Assembly: GCA_947095535.1 (NCBI GenBank)
Contig: OX352773.1
Coordinates: forward strand, 86,958,670 to 87,022,669
DNA: 64,000 nt
From: Poecilobothrus nobilitatus
Lineage: Eukaryota > Arthropoda > Insecta > Diptera > Dolichopodidae
Reading direction: 5' to 3'
Positions 1 to 13,964 of this stretch are shown here, in pieces (position 1 is the stretch's first letter; each line of letters starts with the position of its first letter). A program made the translations under genes and the position numbers. The notes under the pieces are model-generated. The model was not told the DNA's origin. It made no database searches and saw nothing but the letters and a program-made list of their open reading frames with translations.

Positions 1-215
1 TAATCAAGTCATAATTACTTTATTTTTTTCTTTTAGTAATTCTTTGTTTGTTTTTTCTCTTTATGGTGAAAGAACACTTTTCACTGGGATGAATCATTTG
101 ACTTAAAATACAATTTATTTGAAATTTCTAAAAGGAATTAATACAAATGGATACATATAATTATGATGTCGATTCAATATAAATGGTTTTTTATAATTTT
201 CAATATAAATAATAA

Positions 216-399
216 GGGGCCTCGTTGGCCTAGTGGGTAAGAGCGTATAAAATACGCTTGTAAACAAATGTGGGTTCGAATCCCCCACACGTCGTAAGAG
301 TTACTTTCCCTTACGATATTTACACCCACGCCTGAACAAGAAAGACTGTGTAATGCCTGTCCACATTTATATGGCAGAGAAATGCATTAAAAAAAAAAT
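216..399 (+). mobile_element. SINE family A, copy 1 (tRNA-headed, A-tailed)
   Basis: The copy has a tRNA-like head with an A-box-like GGCCTAGTGGGTAAGAGC and a B-box-like GGTTCGAATCC. A conserved body (GTCGTAAGAG, then a CAGGAAAG-like to CCTGTCCAC segment) follows, and then a tail ending in GCAGAGAAATGCATT plus an A-run. The same organisation recurs at least seven times in the window on both strands, which identifies a dispersed family. The head is interrupted between the two boxes as in class II (Ser/Leu-type) tRNAs, so it is a SINE promoter rather than a working tRNA. This copy is somewhat diverged, for example an extra T near 270 and an extra C in the B-box arm. Confidence 0.85.
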
Positions 400-3300
400 A
401 TTAATTGACAAAATATTCATTTTGATAGGACAGGACAATTAAAGACGATAATTAACGAAAAACTTCGAATCTTAAGCTGTCATACACAACAGATACAAAT
501 GGTAAATTTGTGAGTAAAATCAAAATACAGGGGTGGAAATACCTTGTAGAGCGCTAAAGTAGAGCTCTACGTTAAGTTTATAATTATATACTTTTTTTTA
601 TAGATCAATATGTTTTGATGTTACTTTTTTTTTTATTTTTAGTGCATTTCTCTGCCAAATAAAGATGAACTGAAGGTGCCACATGAAGGTGACAGGTTAG
701 GATAAATTCTTAGTTCACTAGGGATCTTGATTCATTTATAAAATAAAGTTTTGGTTTATTTTCTTTAAAAGAGCGAAACAAAAAAAAAATTTTTTTTTAT
801 AATAAGACAAAGAATTCTTTCAGATATATAATTATTTCCTTTTTATTAATTTTTTAATACAGATGTACCTACTTATTTATAATTTTTATTTTTGAAATAT
901 TTTTCTTTTATTTTAATTCAATAAAGTTTTAATGAAAAAAATTATGTAAAAAAAAGATATAAGTACTTTAGGTAGGTACATTGCTGGATACTGTTCAAAC
1001 TTTAATGAGAGATATCTCAGATCACGTGATGAAACGCTATATAAGAATTCGACTAAGGGATGGTAACATTAAGGACTTCAAAAACGCTCTTTGAAAATTT
1101 ATGAGGACATTTTTCCTATACCCCTGACATGCTTAAACGAAAGTAAAGTACTTATACCCAAAAAATATAATCTGACATTTCTAGGCGCGATGAAACGTCA
1201 CAATTCACAAACATAATTTTTATTAAAAATAAAATAAAATATAAAAAAATTTTAGATAATTTATATTGTGTAAAGTATTGTATATGAACTTTATCTAAGA
1301 ATTGAAACATTCACAATATAAAATATAATTTTAAAAAAAATAATACTGTCAAAGTTATATGACCTTCAATCAAATAAATGTTGTTAACTCTTAATAACAA
1401 TGACGTTTATTGTATTTTCTAAATTTGAACAATTATATAAAAAAAAAAAAAAATTAAATAGAAATGTAGGTATTTTTTTTCTTAAAATTAATTATTTTTT
1501 AAAATTTGAGACAATCTGGAAAAAATAATTTGAATTTCACTTTTTAAAAAATAGGTTCAAATAACGCTTAAGTTAACAACATTTTTCACTTGAATTGAAT
1601 TGTTTATTTGTTGTATTGTTTTATTTAGTTGTTACTTTTAATTATTATTTATTTGAACATTTTTTTTAATTAGGTATACAACAAATTTTAGCAATTTTGT
1701 TTTCCATGACATTTATTTACTTTGGTTTCTTTTAATTATCTTTTTTTTTCTTAAATTCGATATACATATATACATATTTCATTTTTTTTTTCTCTATTGC
1801 ATATTCTTCAGTTGTTTGTAACTTAATATATTCAACAATAAATCAAATATTTAGTTAAAATATATATACCTATATTAAACTAAATATAAAGTTAAGTATA
1901 TGTAAAAATGCAAAAAAAAAAATTATGAAATTAAAGAAATCCATATCAGTTGATCGAAAAAAAAAAAAAAAAAATCAATTTACAAATTAAAGCAAAGATT
2001 AAAGAATGTGATTTTTGATATTATTAATAGACACAGTGAACCCGTTAAAACTTAGCTAAAATTAGTAACACTTGTATTTCGTTTTTTTTTTTTTTTAGTA
2101 TAAATTTATTATAACTATTCGATTAAAATCTTTGAAAATTTAAACATGTGTGATTACTGTTTTTTTGTTTCCTTTTAAATTATAGTATAATTTTATAAAT
2201 TGTTTTTAAAGACTATAATATATTGTCTTTTTTTATGAAAACTTTATCCAACTTTTCATATAACTTTATATTTTTTAATTTAATTAATTTTTTATAAAAA
2301 TTAAAAAAAATATTTCAATAATTTTCAATATAAGTATATAATTTAAATGTCTATGCAGAAATAAGTTAATAAAAATTTTTTGCACAGCTTTGAATATTTA
2401 ACACAAATACCATTTAGTTTTAGTATACTCTATAGGTATACTTTATTGTTACTGAATACTAAATAATGTCACATAATTTTTTTTGTATATGATTTAAGTG
2501 TCAAATTTTATTCGCTTTTGGGAAATTTTTAATTAAATTTAAAGTTAAAAACCACTTTTATTTTTCTTTTTTAAAATTTTACTTATTCATTTTTTTTAAC
2601 CAGTTTTACTGAACTTATTAAATACCTACTTTTTTTTTTGTTTTTTAATTATTTGGTATTTTTATTTTTTATTTGCTTATGTATTATGCAATATAAATCT
2701 TATTTTTAATTTGATGAACTCAGTAAATAAAAATTATGTTTTATTTTGCTTATATTTTAAAAATATTTTTTTCAAAAATTGAATTAAATACTTTTAGTAA
2801 CCTTTTATGTAAAACTTTTATAATTAATTTAATATTGAAAAATTAATGTTGAAAAGTGACAGTTAAATGACAGTTAAATTTCGCAACAAACATTTTATTT
2901 TACATATTATACTTATGTAGTTATGTATTAAAAATTTATTAATCAATTGTTGCGTTTTTATTAATATTATCGAGTTCAAATCTTCTGTTCCAACATTAAT
3001 GAATAAATTTTTTTTTTTTTAAACAATTTCTGCTTTTAATATAATATTTGTTTTTTTTTTTTAGTTTTTGTGTTGATTCATGAATTAAAATTTTTAATTT
3101 TTTTTTTTTTTTTAATGTTCGTCACAACATGTCAGATGTCATGCACATTTTGTATTAAAAATAAAAGCATATTATCATAAAATAATAATATACTTTAAAT
3201 TATCATTGTTTTAATATTTTTCATTTTACATAAAAAGACAATTTTTCATAAATTTTTTAATTTAAATTCAAGTTTATTGTCATGATTTAAAGTTTATTTT

Positions 3301-4086
3301 AAAAATGAAGATAAAAAAGATGATAGTATACAATATACTACTTATATAATATATTATGTACGTACAGTGAATAATACAAAGGTATATTATTGCATTCAAA
3401 TTAAACAATGACTTTAAAATTTTTCTCAAGGCTTGTGTATTAACATTTAGTTTATTATAAGAATTGAAATATAATTATTTACAATATATATGCATTCATT
3501 ATATTAGATTTTCACTTATTATTCACACTAGAAAGAAAATCGAGTTTTTACAATATCTTAAAAAAAATTTAATTTTAACTTTTAGACATCAGTGTCATTA
3601 AACGCATAATTAGCAAATGATTTTAGTGCAGCTGATTGACTATACATATTTGAATTCTCTGAAATAGGTGAATTTCAATAAAATAATGATCAGGCTGGAT
3701 TTTATTTTTCAAATTAAAATTTAAATAATTAATATTTATTTTATAACAATAATTATTGAAAAAAATTTATTTTTATTTATTATTTAAATTTGTTTTATGA
3801 AAATTTTAAACCAATGTCTACCTCACAAGTTTTTTCATTCTTAACTAATTTATTTAAATGATTATACAATAATTTAAAATTGATGATTACCTATTTTATA
3901 CCTATTTATTTTTCTGATCCTTCTAAGTAATATTGAAATTTATTTCGTTGTTCAGACCAGAGTTATGTTGTTAAAAAACAACCTTAACTTTTATTGATAT
4001 TATAGTTCTTACATATCTTCATAAGTAAACAACTAATTCAACTTAATGATTTTTTAATAAATACTTATAAGTAAATAAAATGACTA
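400..4086. other. AT-rich spacer or intron, no gene seen
   Basis: This stretch is very A+T-rich with many T and A runs. I found no exon-like reading frame on either strand. The only recognisable piece is a short SINE A tail fragment near 641-667. Confidence 0.5.
641..667 (-). repeat. SINE A 3'-tail fragment
   Basis: AGTGCATTTCTCTGCCA is the reverse complement of the family A tail (TGGCAGAGAAATGCACT). No tRNA-like head accompanies it, so this is a 5'-truncated or broken copy. Confidence 0.55.
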
Positions 4087-4325
4087 TAATTTGAGGTGAA
4101 CGGTCTAAATGTGCTCAGAGCATGCTAAGAAATTAGTAGAGGTTAAATTACCAGTTTTCTAATCGAAAAGTTTCGGATTCAAACTTCGGTCAGATTTTAT
4201 TGAATAGAACAACTTAGTGGAAATAATGATCCAAAGACAAGCTTTGTCTAATGTAAATAATAGATAAGGAACTTAGTAGACGTCATACACTCCGTATAGG
4301 AATGAAAAGAACAAAAACATAAACA
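4087..4325 (+). mobile_element. SINE family B copy (tRNA-like head)
   Basis: A B-box-like GGATTCAAACTTCGGTCAG lies near 4173-4191. A body with CTTAGTGGAAATAATGA follows, and then an end of the form ACTCCGTATAGGAATGAAAAG. The copies at about 8,045-8,412 (minus) and 18,065-18,530 (plus) share the head, body words and end. The promoter half is decayed. Confidence 0.6.
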
Positions 4326-4358
4326 GGCTCAAAGATCAGCTCTGAACTATAATTTTTG

Positions 4359-4539
4359 TTTTTTTTTTGGTCACATAAATGTGAACAGGAAATATTACAC
4401 AGCCTTTCCTTTTCAGGTGTGGCTGCAAATGTCGTATGAGAGAATAACTTTTAGGACGTGAGTGGGATTCGAACCCACACTCCCTCGGTGTTTACAGCGT
4501 ATTTTATACGCTGTTACCATAGTGGCACCGAAGCACCTA
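4359..4539 (-). mobile_element. SINE family A copy, reverse orientation
   Basis: Read on the minus strand, it begins GGTGCTTCGGTGCCACTATGG, passes the ATAAAATACGC hairpin and the B-box GGTTCGAATCCCA-type segment (near 4465-4485), and ends in an A-run, seen here as the T-run at 4359-4368. The A-box region has small changes relative to the 15,276 and 23,702 copies. It starts about 35 bp after the end of a family B copy. Confidence 0.8.
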
Positions 4540-5217
4540 CTATAAAAAATGTTATCGATAAAATAGGACATGATTCAGATTGTGAAAGAAATAGTTATTT
4601 TTGATTAAATTTTTAAAAAGAAGAGTTTGAGTGAATTAAGTATGAAAAAGCATGTTTCTAGAAACTCTTATAAATCTATATAGAAAATAACATAGAAATA
4701 GGATACAAATGAATATCATAAAGAGCCTTAGAAAAAAATTAAAAGGTACGTAACTTAAAATGTAATTAGTACTTGAAATAAACCATTGAAATAAATATAA
4801 AATGGTTAATTTAAAAACGGGTAACCTATCTATTGTTAAAACAAAAATATATGTTTGAATCTGATGTTAGATTTTTACAAAAATTTATTTCAAATAAGTA
4901 ATAGGAAAAAATTGTTGACCTAACAAGTACCGATTAGTGATTTTTCAATTATTTAAAGTGTTTTTTTTTTTTTATTATCAATGTTTATAATTTATAAATT
5001 GCAATAATAAATTAATTAATTTTTATAATGATTTTAATCAATAATAAAATTTAAAACAATATGAAGAAAATAAAAACAAAAGTTTAACATAAGGTAATAT
5101 CTGCTTTTTTTAAGCAAAATTTTATTTTTTTAATTTACTTAAGTAACTAATTAAGTACATAATCTTGTTTTTACGAGCTAAAAAAATTAAATTTATTCAT
5201 TTTTGATATAAGCATAA

Positions 5218-5253
<36 letters not shown>

Positions 5254-5839
5254 AGAAAAAAATGTTCATATGTATATATATATATATAAGTGCAAAAGCC
5301 TTTTCCTTATAGATTCTTTCGATTTTTGAGTTTTCTTTACTGAATAAATTTTATATTTTCTTTCAAAAATTTTAAATTAACTCTTGTTCAGTAATTGGCA
5401 GATCCATCTTAGAGTAACACATTACTATTTCTTCCGATTTCTACAAAATTCTCTACTTAAGTATTTTTAATTCAAGTTAATCTTTTTGATAACTTTTCGA
5501 GTTAGGTTTTCTCTTTCCTACTTACTTGTTATTTCAAGTAAAAGAAAGACTGTATGTAAAACCCAATAGTTTTTAAACGATCTCATTTTTTAAAAGACAA
5601 TGAAAACTTCTAAGACATCTTCAATGATAACTAAAAGACAAATTTTACTTCTTTTGTATTCAATTTTTTTAATTTTACATAGTATAATTTTATTTCTTCC
5701 ATCGTCCTTCCTCCGTATATTAATAAAATCCTAGATGCATTAATTAAGAAATGCCCTTAACACATGTAAAAATTTAATATTGAAACTTTTTTTATGTCTT
5801 AACTTAAGTATTTATTATACAAATTATCTCCATAGAATA
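4540..5839. other. AT-rich spacer, no gene seen
   Basis: This is A+T-rich sequence with no exon-like frame. It contains a TA microsatellite at 5220-5252 and a second short TA run near 5275-5288. Confidence 0.45.
5220..5252. repeat. TA dinucleotide microsatellite
   Basis: An uninterrupted run of about sixteen AT units, followed some 25 bp later by a shorter TA run. Confidence 0.95.
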
Positions 5840-6060
5840 TCTCCAAGTTTTGACCCCTAATAAACTTTAAACGGGGATTAATGCGTAATTTTTTTTTAAA
5901 ATAACATATTTCCTGAGCTAATTCTGAAAGAGCTTTTCCTGTGAAAATTTAAAGGTTTTAGAGACCTAAGTATGTATAAAATTTCAATGCTCCACCTTAA
6001 ACGAGATAGAAGATTTGTAAACAGATGGACAGATGAACAGATTGAAATTAATAGCCAAAC
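5840..6060 (-). repeat. Middle-repetitive family C fragment
   Basis: It shows TTTTGACCCCTAATAAAC, a nearby AAACGGGG, then GTAAACAGATGGACAGATGA. The same order of words appears at about 35,230-35,700, and in reverse complement at 20,380-21,010. The reverse complement of the GGACAGATG end corresponds to the GTCCGTCCGTC block of the plus-strand copy. Confidence 0.5.
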
Positions 6061-6795
6061 AAAAATTGTTCGGAAAATGTGCTAAAAACAAATTGTGTCA
6101 TTAATTCTAATCAAATTTTTTTTACTTAATTTGAGGGTCACCTTTTAAAGTTATGTACATATATTTTTATAACCTATATTTATTTTTACAAAATCTCCGT
6201 ATAACATAATCAAGCTGTTAAACCAATAGTAATATTATCATTCAATATTATAAGTAAAAGATAAATAAAATCAATAAAATAAAATAAAATAAATTATTTA
6301 CTTAATATGCAACGTAATAATTTTTGTTTGCTAAAAGTGTTTAAAAAAAAAAATTGCATTTTTATGTTAACTATAACATTTATTTATTTATTTATCTAAT
6401 TATATATCGAGTCAGTTAACAAAATTAAATTACTTTACTTAAGTTCATATATTTTTATATTTTTAACCATAGAAGTACAGATGCCTTACCGCGTAGTAAA
6501 CGAAAATCACATTCGGAAATTTGGAACTTTGAAAATCGAAAATCGTAGGGTTGCGAATGAGAAATTAAAATTTTAATAATTCTCCTCCTTCTGCTTTGAG
6601 AAATTGGGTGTTGAGGTGAAATTATTAACAAAATTTTTAGTGGCAATTTACAATTTATCCGTTTTTTTTTATGTATAAAAGTATCCAAATAAATATTGGT
6701 TATTTTTTATGAATGTTAGTACACTTGTTTTTTGAATATTTTTACATTTGGACTTTCTCTGATAAAAGCATTATAAAATCTAATCACTGATGGTT

Positions 6796-7613
6796 CTAAG
6801 CTCTTTTCGTGTTTTTGGGTTTTGCTTGGAATAATGTATAACTGTTATCTCTTGTTATGTGGTTGGAAATATCTGCTCTGGTAACTAATAAAATACTGTG
6901 TTTAACTTTATTGTTTTTTAACTTGTACATAGACACTGCCTTATTTAATAGAATGATTTCATCAATTTTAGGGATATCTGTTTTCTCAAACATACGTGTA
7001 GCACTGTAGTCTCTAGAGTATCGAAACATGGTTTTAACCGCTTTAGTTAATAGTAGCTGGCATTTATCCATTAGATGAGTAGAAAACGAAATGAGTTGAT
7101 TAAGTTATATCATATAGTATATAGTTAAATGTGAGCACATGAGTGAAAACAAATGAGTTGTAATATAGTATATAATATAGTATACATAGTTAAATGTGCG
7201 CACATGAACGAAAAAGAATGAGTTGATTAAATTATGTAGTATAGTATATAGTATATATAGTTAAATATGAGAGCACATGAGCATGAATTAGCATTTTCCC
7301 CACTTTAAGATTAATAATGATGTTATTACACCTTATTACACTTATAATTGAGATTATTTTTGCTCCAATGTACTTCACATGTTTAATCACATGAACATTG
7401 TAAATCTTTGTCAACGACAATACCCAGATGCTGAACAGTGTTGACCTGCTTCAGAGTTATATTATTTAAAGTGACACATGGTTTCATACCAAGTTCTTGA
7501 AGACAATGCAATAAAATCCCGTGGCCCACCATTTCAAATGCTTTCTTTTTATCGACCATTGCAGTCGCTACGTATTTGTTAATATTCAGGCGGTCGTTGA
7601 TAAAGTTAATCAT
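6796..7613 (-). pseudogene. Decayed non-LTR retrotransposon reverse transcriptase
   Basis: Three collinear pieces survive in different frames. Minus 7613-7383 encodes a reverse-transcriptase-like stretch with MVDKKKAFEMVGHGILL, matching the D-x-K-K-A-F-D-x-V-x-H motif of non-LTR enzymes, and VQHLGIVVDKDL, like the usual Y-L-G-V-x-x-D segment. Minus 7420-7280 carries NVHVIKHVKYIGAKI, the segment expected next. Minus 7071-6796 has LLNKAVSMYKLKNN and NHITRDN, resembling the enzyme's C-terminal tail. The YADD catalytic block is missing, as if deleted between EMVGHGILL and VQHLG. A three-copy minisatellite at 7082-7282 interrupts the remnant. This is a dead copy, perhaps of a CR1- or jockey-like element; the clade is uncertain. 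Its residues differ from those of the retrotransposon at 27,398. Confidence 0.65.
7082..7282. repeat. Minisatellite, three copies of 63-72 bp
   Basis: Units start at about 7082, 7145 and 7210. Each runs GAAAA(C/A), ATGAGTTG, a TATAGTATATA-rich middle, TAGTTAAATGTG and GCACATGA. The TA-rich centre varies most in length. The array lies inside the reverse transcriptase relic. Confidence 0.8.
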
Positions 7614-8044
7614 AATATATTATTTAAAAATTTGTTTCTCCTAGTCAAAAATAATTCGTTATCAATAATTATTTCATCAATTAATTTTATACTTTTTAAA
7701 TGTATTGAAAATTTCATTAAATTCAGCACTTATTTTTTATGTTTTTCCAGGTTTTGCTTATATTAAATATGTGTGGTGTACAATTCAAAACTTTGATTAA
7801 AATTGAACGAATCAGTTAAAAATCGAAAAAAAAAAAAAAAATAAATAAAATGAAAAAACTTTCAACCCCACATTAAAATTTATTAATAATTCAAATTTTG
7901 TTGATAATAATAAATTCTAAGAAATTTATTAGTAACTATGTATAGTTATAATTTAATATTTTAAGCTATCAACATGATTTTTGTATGATTTTTTTTTTGC
8001 TGCAAAGTTAACTTTTATACTTCGGGAGCAAAGTCAAGATAAGT
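7614..8044. other. AT-rich spacer, no gene seen
   Basis: No exon-like frame or repeat family was recognised between the reverse transcriptase relic and the next SINE B copy. Confidence 0.4.
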
Positions 8045-8412
8045 ACTTGTTTTTTTTTCCCTCTCCACTCCTACAAGGACACCACTCAGCACTCCTATCA
8101 AACATTCACCAAGTTGATTATTATTGATATTTAACTATAAGTTTTATTTTTTATTTAATCGCTTGCGCTTGATTACTCGTCAGTAGCTATTGTATAAGAT
8201 CATAAAACACAAATATATATTACATCTATTTATTCGCTATATTAAAATCTTATATAAGCGTGATGTATTTTTTATTGAACTATTTTATATTACGATATTA
8301 ATTATTGTGATATATATAAGAGTAATCTATTACGATATAAATTAATAATATTGAATATGATCTGACCGGTGAATGAACCCGAAACCTCTCGATTGAATCC
8401 TTTTACTATAGA
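8045..8412 (-). mobile_element. SINE family B copy, reverse orientation
   Basis: On the minus strand the tRNA-like B-box GGGTTCATTCACCGGTCAG-type segment lies near 8385-8362. It is followed by ATCTTATACAATAGCTAC (about 8197-8180), AACTTGGTGAATG, and an end reading GGAGTGGAGAGGG with an A-rich tail. ATCTTATACAATAGCTAC and the GGAGTGGA end both recur in the 18,065-18,530 copy, confirming the family and its length of about 360 bp. Confidence 0.65.
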
Positions 8413-11400
8413 TTATAACAACAAACATTATATCCTTTCTATATTATAGAATAATCAAAAAAACATAAAGTAAAATATTTAACATTTAAGTATATATATT
8501 ATATATTTATATATATTGTATTTCCTCAAAGAAACTTTCCCATACATACATATTAAGTATTTTTTTTTGTATACTTTTAAAATACAATTTTATTTTCATT
8601 TTAAAATATTTTTCTTGTAATTTTAAATAATTTTTATTTTTTTTTATTTTGTTATTTTAGATTTTATTGTCACATAGACCTTGGTGAATGGTTCAAAGTC
8701 ATCATCAAACAATACATAAAACCATGTTTATATTAGAAAAATTATAAATATAGATGAAAAAAATATTCAAAACAAAGAGCAAAAATATATATGTATATAT
8801 CATATATAAAAAAACAAACAAAATCCTGAAATATCAAAATAAAAACCATGAAAATTTGTATACATTTTCAACCAAAGGTGTAAAATAATTTGTTTTTTTG
8901 TTTTTTTTTTTTGTGAAACGTCACAACACATATTAAAAATAAAGGTTATAGATATAGGTATATAGATATGAATATATTATCTTTGTTTTTGTTGCTCTTG
9001 ATTTTATCTTTTTTTCTTTTTTTTCTTTAATGTCAATGACATTAAAGTTAGGTATAAAATATAAAATAAAAAATATGACAAAGGAAATAATGCATTTGAA
9101 TTTATTTAATTTGATTTGATCTTTTGGATTTATTTTTATTTTGAGTGAAATTTGTCTAAATTGTCAACAAACAGTAAAAATTTAAATATCAAAAAAGAAA
9201 TAATTATATCTAATTACTGAAGTTTATAACTAACATGTCTGTAATGTGCCCATATTATGTGCAATAAGTTGTAATTTTAAATACCGTGGTAATATAAAAA
9301 AAGGATAACCAAAGTTTTGTTCAATATGTATATGTATTATATACATATATATATGCAAAAACGAACTTTACGTAGAAAAATAAAATATATTTATAGTTTT
9401 TTTTATTTTTTATTTTTTTTTTGTAATTTTAATATCCATTAGTATAATTAGATATGATTTAGATAAAAGAATCCTTGGATAAAACTGATAAAAATAGTTA
9501 GTATAGTACTAAACGTTCTGACTTTAATACATATGTAAAATGAAAGACCTTCATAAATAGAGCAAAAATTAAACTTAAAATAGACAAAAAAAATTGTTTT
9601 TCAATAAAATAAAAAAAAAAACATATATGTCAATTTTTATTTTTGGAAAATGTCATTTAATTTTTATAAGATAAATTTTAAACAATGGATTAAAGGTGGA
9701 TATTATACATTTTGATTTATATATGAATTGTTATGTGAGTTTTTCTTTGTTGTTGTTCTGTTTCTTTTATATACCTATGTACATAAGTATATGAACATAT
9801 ATCTGTCAAAATTTTATTATGTACTTTATAAAATTGTCATATAAAAAAATTAAAAAGAAATAAAAACTTTTTTTTTTTATTATGTAATGTATTTACACTT
9901 ATGTATACAAGTACTTATATTTTCCTTTATAATTTGGAAATGACTAAAGACTGAAATGAATAAAGACTTAAGTGAATTAAAATTTTTAATTTTCCAAAAA
10001 AAAAAAATAGTGAAAAATAAAATATAAATAAAATAAAGAAAAATTGTACATTTTCAATCAATGTGACAGAATCTGGCAGTTATAATGAATGAATGAACTT
10101 TGCCTGTACTAAAAATGTGTCAATAATAATAATTATTAACTATATATATATTTTTTTTTTTGATATTTATTATTTATTTTAGTACTTATAGAATTAAACG
10201 TTATTTATTTAACAAATTGTAAACCATTAGAAGATTTATAATAATTTTAGTCAATAATTTTTATAAATTAAATTTAAAGACAAAATAATTATTTGAAAAT
10301 GTACTTAATAATGTACTTAATACACAATTGTATTTATATATATTATATTTAACTTATTAACTTTATTCATTTATTTCATTTAGAATGCAAACAAATCATA
10401 TTTTTCATATTTTAAATAAAGAATATTAACTATTGTATAAAAATTCACCTAATTATCATCTATTAGTGAATTTAATCTACTAATGTAAAAATATATACTT
10501 GCTTATATATAACTATATTTAAGAAAAATCGTTTCGAGATTATTTAAAATTTTTGAATATGTAAGTAATATGTATTACAAAAATATACATATATAAAAAC
10601 TTGTTTTAATTTCATTATTTTTAAAATATATACATTACGTTTGTATAAAAACTTTTGATTTAGTATATCATTTTTAATGTGCTATATGAGTACTTCAAGC
10701 TTAATAAAAATGAAAATTTTAAAATATTTAAAATTTAGAAATAGATAAAAGTTTTAGCAAAATTTTAGTAAATGATCGAAAACAGAGTTATTATTAGTAA
10801 CAACTGCCAAAGAAATTATAAAAACAATACATAACTATAACATTTAAAAATAACATTTCCTTATAAAATTACATTTTTGCTATACACATTAATAACCTTT
10901 ATAAGAAAGATATTATATATTATTTAAATTTAATATTAGCTTCATCAATAATAATTAATATTGAACACTTCTTTAATTTTAAACAAGGAAATTATTCAAA
11001 GATGACAAAAAATTTACATTCATATTCTTGAAAACTTATTATACGAATAGTATCACTGTTACGATGTTTTATTATTCTGCGAGACGCTAAAGTCATGTTT
11101 TTAATTTGACGCGCTGTCAAATGTGAAAAGCATCGTGTGTGGTGTTTCTCCAAGACTTGTCGTACGAAACGATAGTTATTTTCTATCACGGCAAAATTTT
11201 TCATTGATACATCGTATCATGTCTGCAAATTCGTAGTTATTTAAGTTTTTTTAAGTTCACAATTTTGTTACCAAATGGTAAAAATACAGAATTGATAGAG
11301 TAGAAATAGTAAAAAATAAGTAGTTAAACATTAAAATACCAAGTTTTGTTTTTAAAAATTTGGAGTTTTAATTTATAATTTTAGTATAAAAATCACAAAT

Positions 11401-13964
11401 GTAAACCAGTTTCATCTGTTCGCAAAAATAATGAAGGATAATCCAAACATTTCCTTTAATTTATTTTGTTGGTTTTTTTTTTTTGTAACCAATAATGTTA
11501 TTTTGTAGTTCAACTACTTTTTAATGAATATTATTTTAAGTTCTATTCAAATTTAAGTTTATTATAAGTTTTTTAAAATTTATATACTAATTAATTGTTT
11601 TCTTTTATTTTACAATCCACATAAATAAAATTGACAGAACTAACTACTTATGTATTTAAAACAAAACTAGAAAAACTTTTTTGTAAAAGTAATTTTACCT
11701 ATACATAAATTTTTCTTCTTACATTTAAATATTACAAAATTTTCATTTGACAGACATCAAATTTAAAGTATGTACTAGATACCAACAGAAACAAAAATTT
11801 TCATCGTCTGTTTTCCAGAAATGTATTTTTAACTAGACGTGACATGATACATTTTTTCATCTCCTCAGTCATGAGTCTTCAAGAATATGGGTGATAATAA
11901 ATATTTTTAAGATTTTCTGACAAATATTTTAAAATAAAAATTAACTTACCGCAATATGTGTACTTTTATTTTATATTTATAATATTCAAAAGTTAATCGA
12001 ATACAAATAAAATAGAGAAAACAAAATAATAAATAATAACTAAGTAATACTTTTTATGTCAACAAATTACTGACCTTTACCATTAAATTATTTACCAAGT
12101 AACAAAAATAAAGTATTAATCTTTTTTTTTTTTTTGCTTGTGTGTCTTTTAAAGTAAAGCACAAAGTTATCAAAGAAAAAAAGCTATGTAGCAGTGAACA
12201 TATTGATAATTGATATAATATATATATTATTTAAAAAAAACTTTAGGATGAAGAAAAAAAAAAAAAATTTTATATTGATTTATACAATTTTTTTATTTCT
12301 GATTTTTATAATTTTTATTAATTAAGTAAATATTTATTTAAAATAATATAAAATTAATGTTTTATATTCTTATATATACCTAGTTATGGTTTAATTATTT
12401 ATTCTCAATATTTCTTTGTTTTCTTTTAAACTGCAAGAGATCTAGATCAATTATTATTATTATTATTGTACATACATACTTTTTTTTTTTTTTTTAGATC
12501 TGTAAATAATATACAATTGTATATTTTATATAGGTTTGGCACTTTAATAACAGTATAGAAATAAAAATAAAAAACAAAACCAAAAGATCAAAGACCGAGT
12601 TCAATGACTCTTTTTTTTTCTACTAAATTATTATCAATAACAAGAATTTAATATACAAAACAAATATTAGTGATATGTATGTAAGTAGCATATAGTATAT
12701 TTGTATTATATAGTACATAGTATGTAGTAAAATTATTTATAATGAACGAATTTTATAAATGACTGCCCATGCTTTATTTTCGTTTTTTTATTTTTTGCTT
12801 TAATCGATTTATTTTCTCATTCGCTTTCTTTGCGAATGAACATAAGTTTAAAATGTCAAACAATAATGCAATAACGTACTTATTAACTATACAATACGCG
12901 AATATAAATGTTTTATTTTTTAATTTTTTTTTTTTTGCACAATTTTTATCAATTTCCTACATGGCCTTCCGTTTATGATTTTTTTTCTTGTTCTTTTTTT
13001 TTCTGAATACAATGCAATCCAAATCCGTACATATTTTTCTTTTTCCCCTGTACTTATTAAAAAAGAAAAATTATAGTAAAATGTTCCACTGAAAACAAAA
13101 AATGTTATAAAAAAAAAAAAAATGTGATGAGTAAAAAAAATACAAGACAGTATTGTTAAAGAAAAAGGTTGTTAATGCCGGCGCACATTTTAAAAATGCT
13201 AATGTAAAGTATTAAAATAATAATATCGATTATTTTTGCATCAATATTTGTAACTTTTCCAACGAAATGTTTGTGTAACGAAAATTATATAACATCAACT
13301 CTTTCTTTAATTTAAAGGAAAGTCGACGTAATTAAAGAAAAACGTTAACACAATAAGTACTCTTCATAGTTAATAAACAGCATGGAAGAACATGGAAATT
13401 TTTCTGAGACAACTTAAATTTGCTTATTCCAAAATATTTTATTTTAAACTTAAAATTTTAAAAATTTTTAGTTTCACATATAGTGCTAAATTTAAAAAAA
13501 GAATATAAGTAAATTATATATTATGTACATAATATATTAAAATAGTTCATGCCGTTTGATTTTCACCGATTAAAAAAATATATTATAGAACTTCAGTTAA
13601 TAATGATTTAGATATTATGATTATTCTAACTTTAAAGAACTGTAACTCCGCAATGGAGTTAATAATATAATTTTTATGTAATAATAAATTGACATTATGC
13701 TATTTCTATATATCTCATATAGTATATACCTATAATGAAAAGTTTTGTAAGAAAAAGGAACGGACAAAACAAAACCCTAATAAACACATTTGTTCCAAAT
13801 TTTTTTTAAAAATATACTTACTAAAAACCTCATGAACTTATACTTTAGGAAATAAACTTTAAGTAATTACAAATGATATAGAAAATCGTTAAAGCAGACA
13901 TCACATAAGGTATCTAACATCGCTACAAATTAGATTTGATTCAGAAAAATAACAAAAAAAAAAA
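8413..13964. other. Long AT-rich spacer or intron, no gene seen
   Basis: About 5.5 kb of A+T-rich sequence with homopolymer runs and short TA tracts (for example 9337-9355). The longest open frames here are ordinary AT-rich chance frames or of unknown origin, such as the 70-codon minus-strand frame 11,204-10,992, which resembles nothing I recognise. I see no splice-flanked exon. Confidence 0.45.

Noticed and set aside
216..310. Possible true tRNA gene
   Set aside because: The head lacks a proper acceptor stem, recurs in a dispersed A-tailed family and carries family body sequence downstream, so it is a SINE promoter.
7082..7282. CRISPR-like array
   Set aside because: Units are contiguous, three in number, unequal and in a eukaryotic AT-rich context; it is a minisatellite.
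10992..11204. 70-codon minus-strand frame with mixed composition
   Set aside because: Looks more protein-like than its neighbours but has no motif, splice flanks or family resemblance I can name.
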